Below, piece after piece: positions 11,092 through 20,080 of a stretch of 64,000 nucleotides of DNA. How positions within the stretch are numbered: position 1 is the first letter of the stretch; the number at the start of each line of letters is the position of its first letter. The DNA lies in assembly GCF_013375155.1 (NCBI RefSeq), contig NZ_JABXOF010000004.1, forward strand, positions 296,214-360,213. Reading direction: 5' to 3'. Origin of the DNA: Serratia ureilytica. Lineage in GTDB: Bacteria; Pseudomonadota; Gammaproteobacteria; Enterobacterales; Enterobacteriaceae. The notes below the pieces were generated by a model. The model saw nothing but the letters and a program-made list of their open reading frames with translations. It had not been told where the DNA came from and did not search any database. The position numbers and the translations under genes are program-made.

Positions 11092-13365
11092 ATGAGTGAT
11101 CTGACTCATGACGGTGTAGAGCGTTTACCGCTGCACACATTCACTGAAAACGCCTATCTGAACTATTCCATGTACGTCATCATGGATCGGGCGTTGCCGT
11201 ACATTGGCGACGGTTTGAAGCCGGTACAACGCCGCATCATCTACGCCATGTCTGAACTGGGGCTGACCAACAGCGCCAAATTCAAGAAGTCCGCCCGCAC
11301 CGTGGGCGACGTGCTGGGTAAATATCACCCGCACGGCGACAGCGCGTGTTATGAAGCCATGGTGCTGATGGCGCAGCCGTTCTCGTATCGCTATCCGCTG
11401 GTGGACGGCCAGGGGAACTGGGGTGCGCCGGACGATCCCAAGTCGTTCGCGGCGATGCGTTATACCGAATCGCGCCTGTCCAAATACGCCGAGGTCTTGC
11501 TGGCCGAGCTGGGCCAGGGCACGGTCGACTGGATCCCGAACTTTGACGGCACGCTGCAAGAGCCGAAGATGTTGCCGGCGCGCCTGCCGAACATCCTGCT
11601 GAACGGCACCACCGGCATCGCGGTCGGCATGGCGACCGACATTCCGCCGCACAACGTGCGCGAAGTCGCCGCCGCCGCGGTGGCGCTGCTCGACAAGCCG
11701 GGCGCTTCGCTCGATGACCTGCTCGAGTTCGTACAGGGGCCGGACTTCCCGACCGAAGCCGAGATCATCACCCCGCGCGATGAAATTCGCAAAATTTACC
11801 AGAGCGGCCGCGGCTCGGTGCGCATGCGCGCCGTGTGGAAGAAAGAGGATGGCAGCGCGGTGATCACCGCCTTGCCGCATCAGGTTTCCGGCGCCAAGGT
11901 GCTGGAGCAGATAGCCAGCCAGATGCGCGCCAAGAAGCTGCCGATGGTCGAAGACCTGCGCGACGAATCCGATCACGAGAACCCGACGCGTCTGGTGATC
12001 GTGCCACGTTCCAACCGCATCGATCTGGAGCAGGTGATGAATCACCTGTTCGCCACCACCGATCTGGAGCGCAGCTACCGCATCAACATGAACATGATCG
12101 GTCTGGACAACCGCCCGCAGGTGAAAGGGCTGGTGGAGATCCTCACCGAATGGCTGGCCTACCGTCGCGATACGGTGCGTCGCCGCCTGAACTACCGCCT
12201 CGAGAAGGTGCTCAAGCGCCTGCATATCCTCGAAGGTTTGCTGGTGGCGTTCCTCAACATCGACGAGGTGATCCACATTATCCGCAGCGAGGATGAGCCG
12301 AAGCCGGTGCTGATGCAGCGCTTCGGCATCTCCGATACCCAGGCGGAAGCGATCCTCGAGCTGAAACTGCGTCACCTGGCCAAGCTGGAAGAGGTCAAGA
12401 TCCGCGGCGAGCAGGACGAACTGGCGAAAGAGCGCGATCAGCTGCAGGCGCTGCTGGCGTCCGAACGCAAGCTGAATACGCTGATTAAGAAAGAGATCCA
12501 GGCCGATGCGCAGACCTACGGCGACGATCGCCGTTCGCCGCTGACCGAGCGCGCGGAAGCCAAGGCGATGAGCGAGCACGACTTCGTGCCGTCCGAGCCG
12601 GTGACCATCGTGCTGTCGGAAATGGGCTGGGTGCGCAGCGCCAAGGGCCATGACATCGATCCGACCGGGTTGAGCTACAAGGCCGGCGACAGCTTCCGCG
12701 GCGCGGCGCGCGGCAAGAGCAATCAGCCGGTGGTGTTTATCGACTCTACCGGGCGCAGCTATGCGCTCGATCCGATGACGCTGCCTTCGGCGCGCGGGCA
12801 GGGCGAGCCGCTGACCGGCAAGCTGACGCCGCCGCCGGGCGCCACCATCGAGCAGGTGCTGATGGCGGCCGACGATCAGAAGCTGCTGATGGCGTCTGAC
12901 GCCGGTTACGGTTTCGTCTGCACCTTTAACGATCTGGTGGCGCGCAACCGCGCCGGCAAGGTGATGATCACGCTGCCGGACAACGCCAGAGCGCTGCCGC
13001 CGATGGAGATCCACGGCGCAGACGATATGCTGCTGTCGATCACCGCCGCCGGGCGCATGCTGATGTTCCCGGTCGCCGATCTGCCGCAGCTGTCGAAGGG
13101 CAAGGGCAACAAGATCGTCTCCATTCCGGCGGCGCAGGCCGCCGCCGGTGAAGACAAGCTGGCCTGGCTGTTCGTGCTGCCGCCGCAGGCGTCCGTCACG
13201 CTGCACGTCGGCAAACGCAAGCTGACGCTGCGTCCGGAAGATCTGCAGAAGTTCCGTGCGGAACGCGGCCGCAAGGGCACCCAACTGCCGCGCGGCCTGC
13301 AGCGCATCGATCGCGTCGAAGTGGATGCGCCGGTGCGGGCGTCGGGTGGCGACAGCGAAGAGTAA
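11092..13365 (+). CDS. parC: DNA topoisomerase IV subunit A (ParC)
   Basis: ParC is the DNA-cleaving subunit of topoisomerase IV. The breakage-reunion domain carries the active-site tyrosine in [11 protein letters not shown] (residue 124 here). The quinolone-resistance region [14 protein letters not shown] has Ser at 84 and Glu at 88, equivalent to the wild-type Ser80 and Glu84 of E. coli. The C-terminal beta-pinwheel follows. At 757 residues it is full length. The N-terminus is four residues longer than that of E. coli. A terminator follows, then plsC, as in E. coli. Confidence 0.97.
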   Translation: MSDLTHDGVERLPLHTFTENAYLNYSMYVIMDRALPYIGDGLKPVQRRIIYAMSELGLTNSAKFKKSARTVGDVLGKYHPHGDSACYEAMVLMAQPFSYRYPLVDGQGNWGAPDDPKSFAAMRYTESRLSKYAEVLLAELGQGTVDWIPNFDGTLQEPKMLPARLPNILLNGTTGIAVGMATDIPPHNVREVAAAAVALLDKPGASLDDLLEFVQGPDFPTEAEIITPRDEIRKIYQSGRGSVRMRAVWKKEDGSAVITALPHQVSGAKVLEQIASQMRAKKLPMVEDLRDESDHENPTRLVIVPRSNRIDLEQVMNHLFATTDLERSYRINMNMIGLDNRPQVKGLVEILTEWLAYRRDTVRRRLNYRLEKVLKRLHILEGLLVAFLNIDEVIHIIRSEDEPKPVLMQRFGISDTQAEAILELKLRHLAKLEEVKIRGEQDELAKERDQLQALLASERKLNTLIKKEIQADAQTYGDDRRSPLTERAEAKAMSEHDFVPSEPVTIVLSEMGWVRSAKGHDIDPTGLSYKAGDSFRGAARGKSNQPVVFIDSTGRSYALDPMTLPSARGQGEPLTGKLTPPPGATIEQVLMAADDQKLLMASDAGYGFVCTFNDLVARNRAGKVMITLPDNARALPPMEIHGADDMLLSITAAGRMLMFPVADLPQLSKGKGNKIVSIPAAQAAAGEDKLAWLFVLPPQASVTLHVGKRKLTLRPEDLQKFRAERGRKGTQLPRGLQRIDRVEVDAPVRASGGDSEE

Positions 13366-13385
13366 GCGTTGGCACCAGCGTTAAC

Positions 13386-13425
13386 GGGCGGTCGCAGCAT
13401 GCTGTGGCCGCCTTATTTATTTTTG
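13386..13425 (+). terminator. Rho-independent terminator of parC
   Basis: GGCGG (13387-13391) pairs with CCGCC (13408-13412), with an inner CAGC/GCTG helix, followed by the T-rich tract TTATTTATTTTT. It starts about 20 bases after the parC stop. Confidence 0.75.
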
Positions 13426-13611
13426 CTGGCGTTTATTTTCCAAATAGTTAACATTTCTGCGCATAAAATTATTGTGCGTACTGCCGCCTGGCGGGAAAAT
13501 AGCGAGAAATGCAGGCGACATAGGCGTGCTTTCCGCCTGGTCGGCAAATAATGAGTAAAGGAATCTGCGCAGCGAAGTAAACTGCGTTGGCAGTGTGCTA
13601 ATGAGGTTGTT

Positions 13612-14346
13612 ATGTTATTGATTTTGCGTGCCGTTCTCGCCACTCTTTTCTGTATTCTGGTGTGTATTTTCGGTTCGGTTTATTGCTTGTTCAGTCCGCG
13701 TAATCCTCGCCATGTGGCGACCTTCGGCCATCTTTTCGGCCGTCTGTCGACGCTGTTCGGCATCAAGGTTGAAACCCGCGTGCCGGCCGATGCGGCCAAC
13801 AACGGCAACTGCATCTATATCGCCAACCACCAAAATAACTACGACATGGTGACGGCCTCTAATATCGTGCAGCCGCGCACCGTGACGGTCGGTAAAAAAA
13901 GTCTGGTGTGGATCCCGTTTTTCGGCCCGCTGTATTGGCTGACCGGTAATCTGCTGATAGATCGTGATAATCGCGCCAAGGCGCACGGCACCATCGCCCA
14001 GGTGGCGGAGCAGTTCAAGAAGAAAGACATTTCGATCTGGATGTTCCCGGAAGGGACCCGCAGCCGCGGCCGTGGGCTGATGCCGTTTAAAACCGGCGCG
14101 TTCCACGCGGCCATCGCCGCCGGCGTGCCGATTGTGCCTATCTGTGTATCCACCACCAGCGGTAATATAAATCTTAATCGCTGGAATAACGGCCATGTGA
14201 TCGTCGAGATGTTGGCGCCGGTGGATACCAGCAAATACGGCAAAGAAAACGTGCGCGAGCTGGCGGCCCATTGCCGCGAGCTGATGGAGGCGAAAATCGC
14301 CGAATTGGACGCCGAAGTCGCCCAGCGCAACGCCGCCAAAAAATAA
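13612..14346 (+). CDS. plsC: 1-acylglycerol-3-phosphate O-acyltransferase PlsC
   Basis: PlsC acylates lysophosphatidate to phosphatidate at the inner membrane, the second acylation step of phospholipid synthesis. An N-terminal membrane segment (LRAVLATLFCILVCIFGSVY, about 4-23) is followed by the catalytic HX4D motif in NHQNNYD (about 73-79) and the substrate-binding FPEGTRSRG (about 145-153). The length of 244 residues matches E. coli (245). The order parC-plsC-ftsP is conserved. Confidence 0.96.
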   Translation: MLLILRAVLATLFCILVCIFGSVYCLFSPRNPRHVATFGHLFGRLSTLFGIKVETRVPADAANNGNCIYIANHQNNYDMVTASNIVQPRTVTVGKKSLVWIPFFGPLYWLTGNLLIDRDNRAKAHGTIAQVAEQFKKKDISIWMFPEGTRSRGRGLMPFKTGAFHAAIAAGVPIVPICVSTTSGNINLNRWNNGHVIVEMLAPVDTSKYGKENVRELAAHCRELMEAKIAELDAEVAQRNAAKK

Positions 14347-14478
14347 GAGTCTACCGGCTTCAAAGAAGAGTTTTTTAATTGGCGTTCAGCGCCGTTAACG
14401 CCTGAGCGCCTGCTAATCTTGATTGGCGGGCGTTTGGGTTTTGCACACGGTTTAGTTATTGCTTTTCATGGAGAAAAT

Positions 14479-15894
14479 ATGTCACTCAGTCGACGTCAGT
14501 TTTTACAGGCATCGGGCCTGGCGCTGTGCGCGGGCGCCGTGCCGCTGAGGGCTGAGGCGAGCGGAACGCAGACCCCATTACCCATTCCCCCGCTGCTGGA
14601 GTCTCGCCGCGGTCAGCCGCTGTTCCTGACCTTGCAGCGCGCCCACTGGGCGTTTATGGATAACCGCAAAGCGGCGGTGTGGGGCATCAACGGCATGTAC
14701 CTGGGGCCGACGGTGCGGGTTTACAGCGGCGACGACGTCAAACTGATCTACAGCAACCGCCTGCAGGAGCCGGTGGCGATGACCATCAGCGGTCTGCAGG
14801 TGCCGGGCACGCTGATGGGCGGCGCGCCGCGCATGATGTCGCCCAACGTCGACTGGTCGCCGGTGCTGCCCATTCGTCAGGCGGCGGCTACCTGCTGGTA
14901 CCACGCCAATACGCCAAACCGCATGGCGCCGCATGTGTATAACGGGCTGGCCGGATTGTGGCTGGTGGAGGATGCCGTCAGCAAAGCGCTGCCGCTGCCC
15001 AACCACTACGGCGTCGACGATTTCCCGCTGATCATTCAGGACAAACGCTTCGATAACTTCGGCACGCCGCAATACGATGCGCCGTCGCAGGGCGGCTTCG
15101 TCGGCGATACGCTGTTGGTCAACGGCGTGCAAAACCCGTATGTCGACGTGTCGCGCGGCTGGGTGCGTTTGCGTTTGCTCAACGCCTCCAACGCGCGGCG
15201 TTATACCCTGCAGCTCAGCGACGGGCGGCCGTTCAACGTGATCGCCAGCGATCAGGGCTTCCTGCCTGCGCCGGTTGCGGTGCAGCAGCTGTCGTTGGCG
15301 CCGGGCGAGCGCCGGGAAGTGCTGATCGACATGTCGAAGGGCGACGAGGTGACCATCACCGCCGGTGAAGCGGCGGGCATCATGGATCGCCTGCGCGGCC
15401 TGTTCGAGCCGTCGAGCATTCTGGTGTCCACCCAGGTGCTGACGCTGCGCCCGACCGGCCTGCTGCCGCTGGTGACCGACAACCTGCCGATGCGCCTGCT
15501 GGCGGATCAGCTGTTGGACGGCAGCGCCAGCCGCACCCGCGATTTCCGTCTGGGCGACGGCGGCGTCGGCATCAACGGCGCAATTTGGGACATGAACCGC
15601 ATCGACGTACAGGCGCAGCAAGGCACCTGGGAACGCTGGAACATTCATGCGGATACGCCGCAGTCGTTCCATATTCAGGGCGTGCAGTTCCTGATTAAAC
15701 GCGTCAACGGCGCGCAGCCGATGGCGGAAGATCGCGGCTGGAAGGATACCGTCTGGGTCGATGGCGACGTCGAGCTGCTGGTGTATTTCAACCAATCCAC
15801 CTCCGAACACTTCCCGTTCCTGTATTACAGCCAGACGCTGGAGATGGCCGATCGCGGCACCGCCGGCCAGCTGATGGTGCAGCCGACGATGTAA
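14479..15894 (+). CDS. ftsP: Cell-division protein FtsP (SufI)
   Basis: FtsP is a periplasmic multicopper-oxidase-like protein that stabilises the divisome under stress. The twin-arginine signal SRRQFLQASGLALCAGAVPL lies at residues 4-23, so it is exported folded by Tat. Cupredoxin-like domains follow; as in E. coli SufI, the His/Cys copper-ligand pattern of true multicopper oxidases is not apparent. I use the ATG at 14479 (471 residues), five bases after TGGAGA, rather than the in-frame start at 14419, because it places the Tat motif at the N-terminus. Confidence 0.94.
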   Translation: MSLSRRQFLQASGLALCAGAVPLRAEASGTQTPLPIPPLLESRRGQPLFLTLQRAHWAFMDNRKAAVWGINGMYLGPTVRVYSGDDVKLIYSNRLQEPVAMTISGLQVPGTLMGGAPRMMSPNVDWSPVLPIRQAAATCWYHANTPNRMAPHVYNGLAGLWLVEDAVSKALPLPNHYGVDDFPLIIQDKRFDNFGTPQYDAPSQGGFVGDTLLVNGVQNPYVDVSRGWVRLRLLNASNARRYTLQLSDGRPFNVIASDQGFLPAPVAVQQLSLAPGERREVLIDMSKGDEVTITAGEAAGIMDRLRGLFEPSSILVSTQVLTLRPTGLLPLVTDNLPMRLLADQLLDGSASRTRDFRLGDGGVGINGAIWDMNRIDVQAQQGTWERWNIHADTPQSFHIQGVQFLIKRVNGAQPMAEDRGWKDTVWVDGDVELLVYFNQSTSEHFPFLYYSQTLEMADRGTAGQLMVQPTM

Positions 15895-15911
15895 CCCGCT
15901 CTGCGGGCCGC

Positions 15912-16823
15912 TTAGGGCGCCCGCAGCATCGCCAAAAAAGCCTGCACCACCGGCGTGACGCTGTCGGTACGGTATACCGCATACAGATCCGCCGGGGGCG
16001 CCTGCTGCAGCGAGCAAAACCGCACGCCGGGCCACGGGATGCGGCCGTAGCTGTCCGGCAGCAGCGTAATGCCGCAGCCTTCCGCCACCAGCGCCAGCAG
16101 GGTTTGCGGTTCATTGACCTGATAAGCGACGTCCGGCAAAAATCCCTGCTGCAGACACAGATTGTGCAGATACAGCCCCAGGCTGGCCTCATGCGGCGGC
16201 AGCACGATGAAGCTGTTGTTTTGCAGCGCCGCCAGCGGGATATTCTCCTGCTGCGCCAGCGGATGATCGAGCGGCAGCACCACGGCGATGCTTTCGCGCG
16301 CCAACCGTTGGCAGGTCAACCCCGGCAGCGTCTGTTGCTGCGCCTCTCGCCAGACCCCGATATCGATATGCCGCTTTTGCAGCGCGGTGATTTGCTGGCT
16401 GGGCGTCAGCTCATTCAACGACCAGGTAGCGCCGACGCTCTGCTCGCTGAATCGCCGCAGCGCCGCGATCAGCCCGCCCCAGGCCGAGGTGCCGACCATG
16501 CCGACCACCATGTGGCCGCCTTCGCCGCGCCCCATTTGTTGCACCTGATGCAGCGCGCTGTCGGCCTGATCCAGCAGCCGCTCGACGTTGCGCAGCAGCG
16601 TGCGGCCAGCCGGCGTCAGCGTCATGGAGCGGGTGGTGCGTTTGAACAGTACCACGCCGAGCTGGCTCTCCAGTTCCTTGATGTGCTTGCTGAGCGGCGG
16701 CTGTGACATATTCAACCGCCGCGCCGCCTGAGTGAAATTCATCTCTTCCGCCACCACGCGGAAATAGTGCAGTAGGCGGAAGTTAATCCGACCGGGATCG
16801 GGCAGGGCATGGGGCGGGTTCAT
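15912..16823 (-). CDS. xapR: XapR-like LysR regulator of xapAB
   Basis: A 303-residue LysR-type regulator with an N-terminal helix-turn-helix (FTQAARRLNMSQPPLSKHIK, about 30-50). Several segments match E. coli XapR, notably VNEPQTLLALVAEGCGITLL and WPGVRFCSLQQAPPADLYAVY near the C-terminus. XapR activates xapAB in response to xanthosine. The gene is divergent from xapA with 136 bases between them, the standard arrangement for a LysR regulator and its target. Its stop lies 17 bases from the convergent ftsP stop. Confidence 0.85.
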   Translation of the reverse strand: MNPPHALPDPGRINFRLLHYFRVVAEEMNFTQAARRLNMSQPPLSKHIKELESQLGVVLFKRTTRSMTLTPAGRTLLRNVERLLDQADSALHQVQQMGRGEGGHMVVGMVGTSAWGGLIAALRRFSEQSVGATWSLNELTPSQQITALQKRHIDIGVWREAQQQTLPGLTCQRLARESIAVVLPLDHPLAQQENIPLAALQNNSFIVLPPHEASLGLYLHNLCLQQGFLPDVAYQVNEPQTLLALVAEGCGITLLPDSYGRIPWPGVRFCSLQQAPPADLYAVYRTDSVTPVVQAFLAMLRAP

Positions 16824-16959
16824 CCGGGGTATCGCCTCCTGTGACGCAGCTCAACTTATAGATAAATGGAATAAATCGGCCGCCAAGAATGTATTGGTCT
16901 CGGCCGCGCCTCGCTCTCTACTATGGGGCTTATTGTCCCCCGCTTAAAGAGAGAATACG

Positions 16960-17781
16960 ATGTTTAATCAAGAAGATGCTTTTATCTGCGCCGATGTTGT
17001 CCGCGCACGTCTGCCGGGTTTTCAGCCGAAAGCGGCCTTGATTCTCGGCTCTGGGCTCGGCGCTCTGGCGGAGGTGATGACTGAAACCGTCACCCTCGAT
17101 TACGCGGCGCTGCCGGGCTTCCCGGTGAGCGGCGTCGCCGGCCACGCCGGGCAACTGGTCGCCGGCAAGCTGGAGGGCGTGCCGGTCGTGTGCATGAAAG
17201 GGCGCGGCCACTTCTATGAAGGGCGCGGCATGCAGGTGATGACCACCGCAGTGCGCACCTTCAAACTGCTGGGCTGCGAATTCCTGTTGGCGACCAACGC
17301 CGCCGGTTCGCTGCGCCGCTCGGTAGCGCCGGGCAGCCTGGTGGCCATTACCGATCATATCAATTTCATGCCGGAATCGCCGCTGGTCGGTGCCAACGAC
17401 GAGCGCTTCGGGCCGCGCTTCTTCAGCCTGGCGAACGCCTACGATCGCGATCTGCGCGCCCAACTGGCGGCGGTGGCCGAAAGCGCGGGCATCCCGCTGG
17501 CGGAAGGGGTGTTCGCCGCTTACACCGGGCCGAACTTCGAAACGCCGGCGGAGATCCGCATGATGCAGACCCTTGGCTGCGACGTCGTGGGCATGTCGAT
17601 CGTGCCGGAAGTCCTGACGGCGCGCCACTGCGGCCTCAAGGTGCTGGTGGTGTCCGCGATGACCAACTACGCCGAAGGGCTGTCGGATACGCCTCTTTCT
17701 CACGAACAAACGCTCAGCTGCGCGGCGCTGGCGGCGGACGATTTCATGCGTCTGATCCGCGAGCTGTTCAAAACGCTGTGA
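16960..17781 (+). CDS. xapA: Purine nucleoside phosphorylase II (xanthosine phosphorylase) XapA
   Basis: XapA splits xanthosine, inosine and guanosine with phosphate to give the base and ribose 1-phosphate. The protein matches E. coli XapA over most of its 273 residues: ILGSGLGALAE (phosphate site, about 28-38), VCMKGRGHFYEGRGMQ, LLATNAAGSLRRSVAPGSLV, GPNFETPAEIRMMQ, and MTNYAEGLSDTPLSHEQT with the base-contacting Asn. GAGAG precedes the ATG. It is the first gene of a xapA-xapB operon regulated by the divergent xapR. Confidence 0.93.
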   Translation: MFNQEDAFICADVVRARLPGFQPKAALILGSGLGALAEVMTETVTLDYAALPGFPVSGVAGHAGQLVAGKLEGVPVVCMKGRGHFYEGRGMQVMTTAVRTFKLLGCEFLLATNAAGSLRRSVAPGSLVAITDHINFMPESPLVGANDERFGPRFFSLANAYDRDLRAQLAAVAESAGIPLAEGVFAAYTGPNFETPAEIRMMQTLGCDVVGMSIVPEVLTARHCGLKVLVVSAMTNYAEGLSDTPLSHEQTLSCAALAADDFMRLIRELFKTL

Positions 17782-17797
17782 CACCGTAAGCAAACCG

Positions 17798-17823
17798 GCG
17801 GCGGGCTGCTGGGGGCCCGCCGC
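17798..17823 (+). other. Intercistronic hairpin between xapA and xapB
   Basis: GCGGCGGGC (17798-17806) and GCCCGCCGC (17815-17823) form a perfect nine-base-pair stem with an eight-base loop. No T-tract follows, so it is more likely an mRNA-stabilising or attenuating element than a terminator. Confidence 0.6.
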
Positions 17824-17862
17824 ACCAATCATCGTTGAAAGCATAATAACAAGGTGATGGCG

Positions 17863-19113
17863 ATGGCGATAAAAACACGATTGAAGGTGATGATTTTCCT
17901 GCAGTTCTTTATCTGGGGTGCCTGGCTGGTGACGCTGGGCTCCTATATGATCAACACGCTGCATTTCAGCGGCATGCAGGTGGGAATGGTTTACAGCGCC
18001 AAGGGGATCGCGGCGCTGATCATGCCGGGCCTGGCGGGCATCATCGCCGACCGTTGGATGAGGGCCAACTACCTGTATGCGCTTTGCCACCTGCTCGGGG
18101 CGTTGGCGCTGTACTGTGCGGCGCAGGTTGAGCAACCGATGCTGATGTTCTGGGTGATGCTGTTCAACGCCATGGTCTATATGCCGACCATCGCGCTCTC
18201 CAACGCCATTTCCTATTTTTGCCTGGAGAAGCACGGCTTTGACACGGTAAAGGACTTTCCGCCGGTGCGGGTGTACGGCACCGTGGGATTCATTCTGGCA
18301 ATGTGGCTGGTCGGTTTCAGCCAAATCGAGCTCAGTAATCTGCAGCTGTATCTGGCTTCTGCGGCGTCGCTGCTGCTGTCCGCCTATTCGCTGACGCTGC
18401 CGCGCTGCCCGACCAACCGCGCGGCCGAGTCGAAGCGCTGGGTGAGCGTGCTGGGGCTGGATGCGCTGGTGCTGTTTCGCCAGCGGCGCATGGCGCTGTT
18501 TTTCCTGTTCGCCATGTTGCTCGGCGCGGCGCTGCAGATAACCAACACATTCGGCAACCCGTTCCTGCACGATCTGTCGCTCAATCCGCTATATCAGGAC
18601 AGCCTCAGCGTCCGGTATCCGGCGGTGCTGCTGTCGCTTTCGCAGATCTCTGAAGTGTTCTTTATCCTCACCATTCCCTTTTTCCTGCGCCGTTACGGCA
18701 TCAAGCAGGTGATGCTGATCAGCATGGCGGCCTGGACGCTGCGTTTTCTGTTCCTGGCCTACGGCACGCCGGTCGGTTTTGGTTTCGTGCTGCTGCTGTT
18801 GTCGATGATCGTTTACGGTTGCGCGTTCGACTTCTTTAATATTTCCGGCGCCATTTTCGTCGAGAAGGAGGCCGATCACCGCATCCGCGCCAGCGCGCAG
18901 GGGCTGTTCATGACCATGGTCAACGGTCTGGGCGCCTATGTGGGGGCACTCGCCAGCGGCGAAGTGGTGGATTTCTTCAGCCGTGACGGCGTGAAAGACT
19001 GGCAGAGCATCTGGCTGGTGTTTGCGCTGTATACGCTGGTGCTGGGGATTGTGTTCGCGTTGAGCTTCAACTATCGCCACTCGCCGCAGGAGAGTGCGGC
19101 GGCGGCGCAGTAA
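17863..19113 (+). CDS. xapB: Xanthosine permease XapB (NHS family MFS transporter)
   Basis: A 12-TM nucleoside:H+ symporter. It resembles E. coli XapB more than NupG: FFIWGAWLVTLGSYMINTLH, YMPTIALSNAISYFCLEKHG and LLLLSMIVYGCAFDFFNISG align well. I prefer the ATG at 17863 (416 residues): AAGG lies about eight bases upstream, and it aligns MAIKTRLKVM with the E. coli start. GTG at 17854 and ATG at 17857 are in frame but overlap the ribosome-binding site. It would import the substrate of XapA. Its 3' end faces the YegV-like kinase gene. Confidence 0.9.
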   Translation: MAIKTRLKVMIFLQFFIWGAWLVTLGSYMINTLHFSGMQVGMVYSAKGIAALIMPGLAGIIADRWMRANYLYALCHLLGALALYCAAQVEQPMLMFWVMLFNAMVYMPTIALSNAISYFCLEKHGFDTVKDFPPVRVYGTVGFILAMWLVGFSQIELSNLQLYLASAASLLLSAYSLTLPRCPTNRAAESKRWVSVLGLDALVLFRQRRMALFFLFAMLLGAALQITNTFGNPFLHDLSLNPLYQDSLSVRYPAVLLSLSQISEVFFILTIPFFLRRYGIKQVMLISMAAWTLRFLFLAYGTPVGFGFVLLLLSMIVYGCAFDFFNISGAIFVEKEADHRIRASAQGLFMTMVNGLGAYVGALASGEVVDFFSRDGVKDWQSIWLVFALYTLVLGIVFALSFNYRHSPQESAAAAQ

Positions 19114-19147
19114 GGCTGAGGGCGCTGGATGGCGGCGCCCTGAAACG

Positions 19148-20080
19148 TCAGGCCTGCGGGAAGCGTTGTTGCAGTTGATGCCGGTCCGGCGGATTGGCGG
19201 CGCCGAGGCTGGCCACCACGCAGGCGGCGACCCGGTTGGCCAGATCGACCGCCCGCGGCAGCGGCCAGCCGGCGGACAGCCCCGCCAGCAAACCGGCGCA
19301 GTGGGCATCGCCCGCGCCGATGGTATCGATGACGTCCACCGGATAGGCGGGAACGTGCAGCGGCGGCGTGCGGCCGTCACAGATCCAGGCGCCGTCGCGA
19401 TCCAGGCGGCAGATCAGCGTCAGGTTACGGGCGGCGGCATAGCGCTGCGCGGCATCCACGGCGTCGCCGGCGCCGCACAGCGCGGCCACTTCGTCGCGGT
19501 TGAGCGTCAGCAGGGTGTGGCTGTCGCTGAGCATGGCGAAGAAATCTTCGCTGAGCTGGGCGATGCGCGGGCCGGGATCGATCAGACGCGGTTGGTCGAA
19601 CGGCATGCGCGTCAGCCACTCGCGCAGCGCTTCGCCGTTTTCGCCCGCCAGCTCGTAGCCGCTGGCGTAGATCAGGGTGTGTTCCGTCAGCGGCAGCGTG
19701 GCCAGCTGCGCTTTATTCCATTGGCTTTCGCAACCGGAAACCGTGATGAAGGTGCGTTCGCCGTTCGGCTCCACCAGCGCCAGGCACCAGCCATTGTCCA
19801 TCTGGCCGTGGCGCAACAGCACCTCCAGCCCCAGTTCGCCCATGGCGGCTTCGATCGCCGCGCCCCATTCGCCGTTGCCGACCGGCATACCGTTGATCAC
19901 CGGCACTTCAAGGCGCGTCAGCGCGCGCGCCACGTTGAACGCGCAACCGCCGATTTGCCGCGCCTGCGGCTGGGCTTCGATATCTTCGCCGCTGGTCGGC
20001 AGGCGCGGCAGCGTCATCACCAGATCGCCGACCGCGCCCCCTATCACCAGGACAGGCGTTACAGCTTCCCATTCATTCAT
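19148..20080 (-). CDS. PfkB-family sugar/nucleoside kinase (YegV-like)
   Basis: A 310-residue ribokinase-fold enzyme. The N-terminal GGCAFNVARALTRLEV and the C-terminal PfkB signature DTIGAGDAHCAGLLAGLSAG (about 264-283, catalytic Asp in GAGD) are intact. DNGWCLALVEPNGERTFITV and QWNKAQLATL closely resemble E. coli YegV, an uncharacterised PfkB kinase. It overlaps the NCS1 transporter gene by four bases, so the two are coupled. With a GntR regulator beyond, this parallels the E. coli yegT-yegU-yegV-yegW set. A nucleoside or ribose-like substrate is plausible but not shown. Confidence 0.85.
   Translation of the reverse strand: MNEWEAVTPVLVIGGAVGDLVMTLPRLPTSGEDIEAQPQARQIGGCAFNVARALTRLEVPVINGMPVGNGEWGAAIEAAMGELGLEVLLRHGQMDNGWCLALVEPNGERTFITVSGCESQWNKAQLATLPLTEHTLIYASGYELAGENGEALREWLTRMPFDQPRLIDPGPRIAQLSEDFFAMLSDSHTLLTLNRDEVAALCGAGDAVDAAQRYAAARNLTLICRLDRDGAWICDGRTPPLHVPAYPVDVIDTIGAGDAHCAGLLAGLSAGWPLPRAVDLANRVAACVVASLGAANPPDRHQLQQRFPQA

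Noticed and set aside
11125..13284. Long open frame on the minus strand opposite parC (719 codons).
   Set aside because: Same explanation: antisense shadow of a universally conserved gene.
11092..13365. Quinolone-resistance substitutions in ParC.
   Set aside because: The Ser and Glu positions equivalent to E. coli 80 and 84 are wild type.
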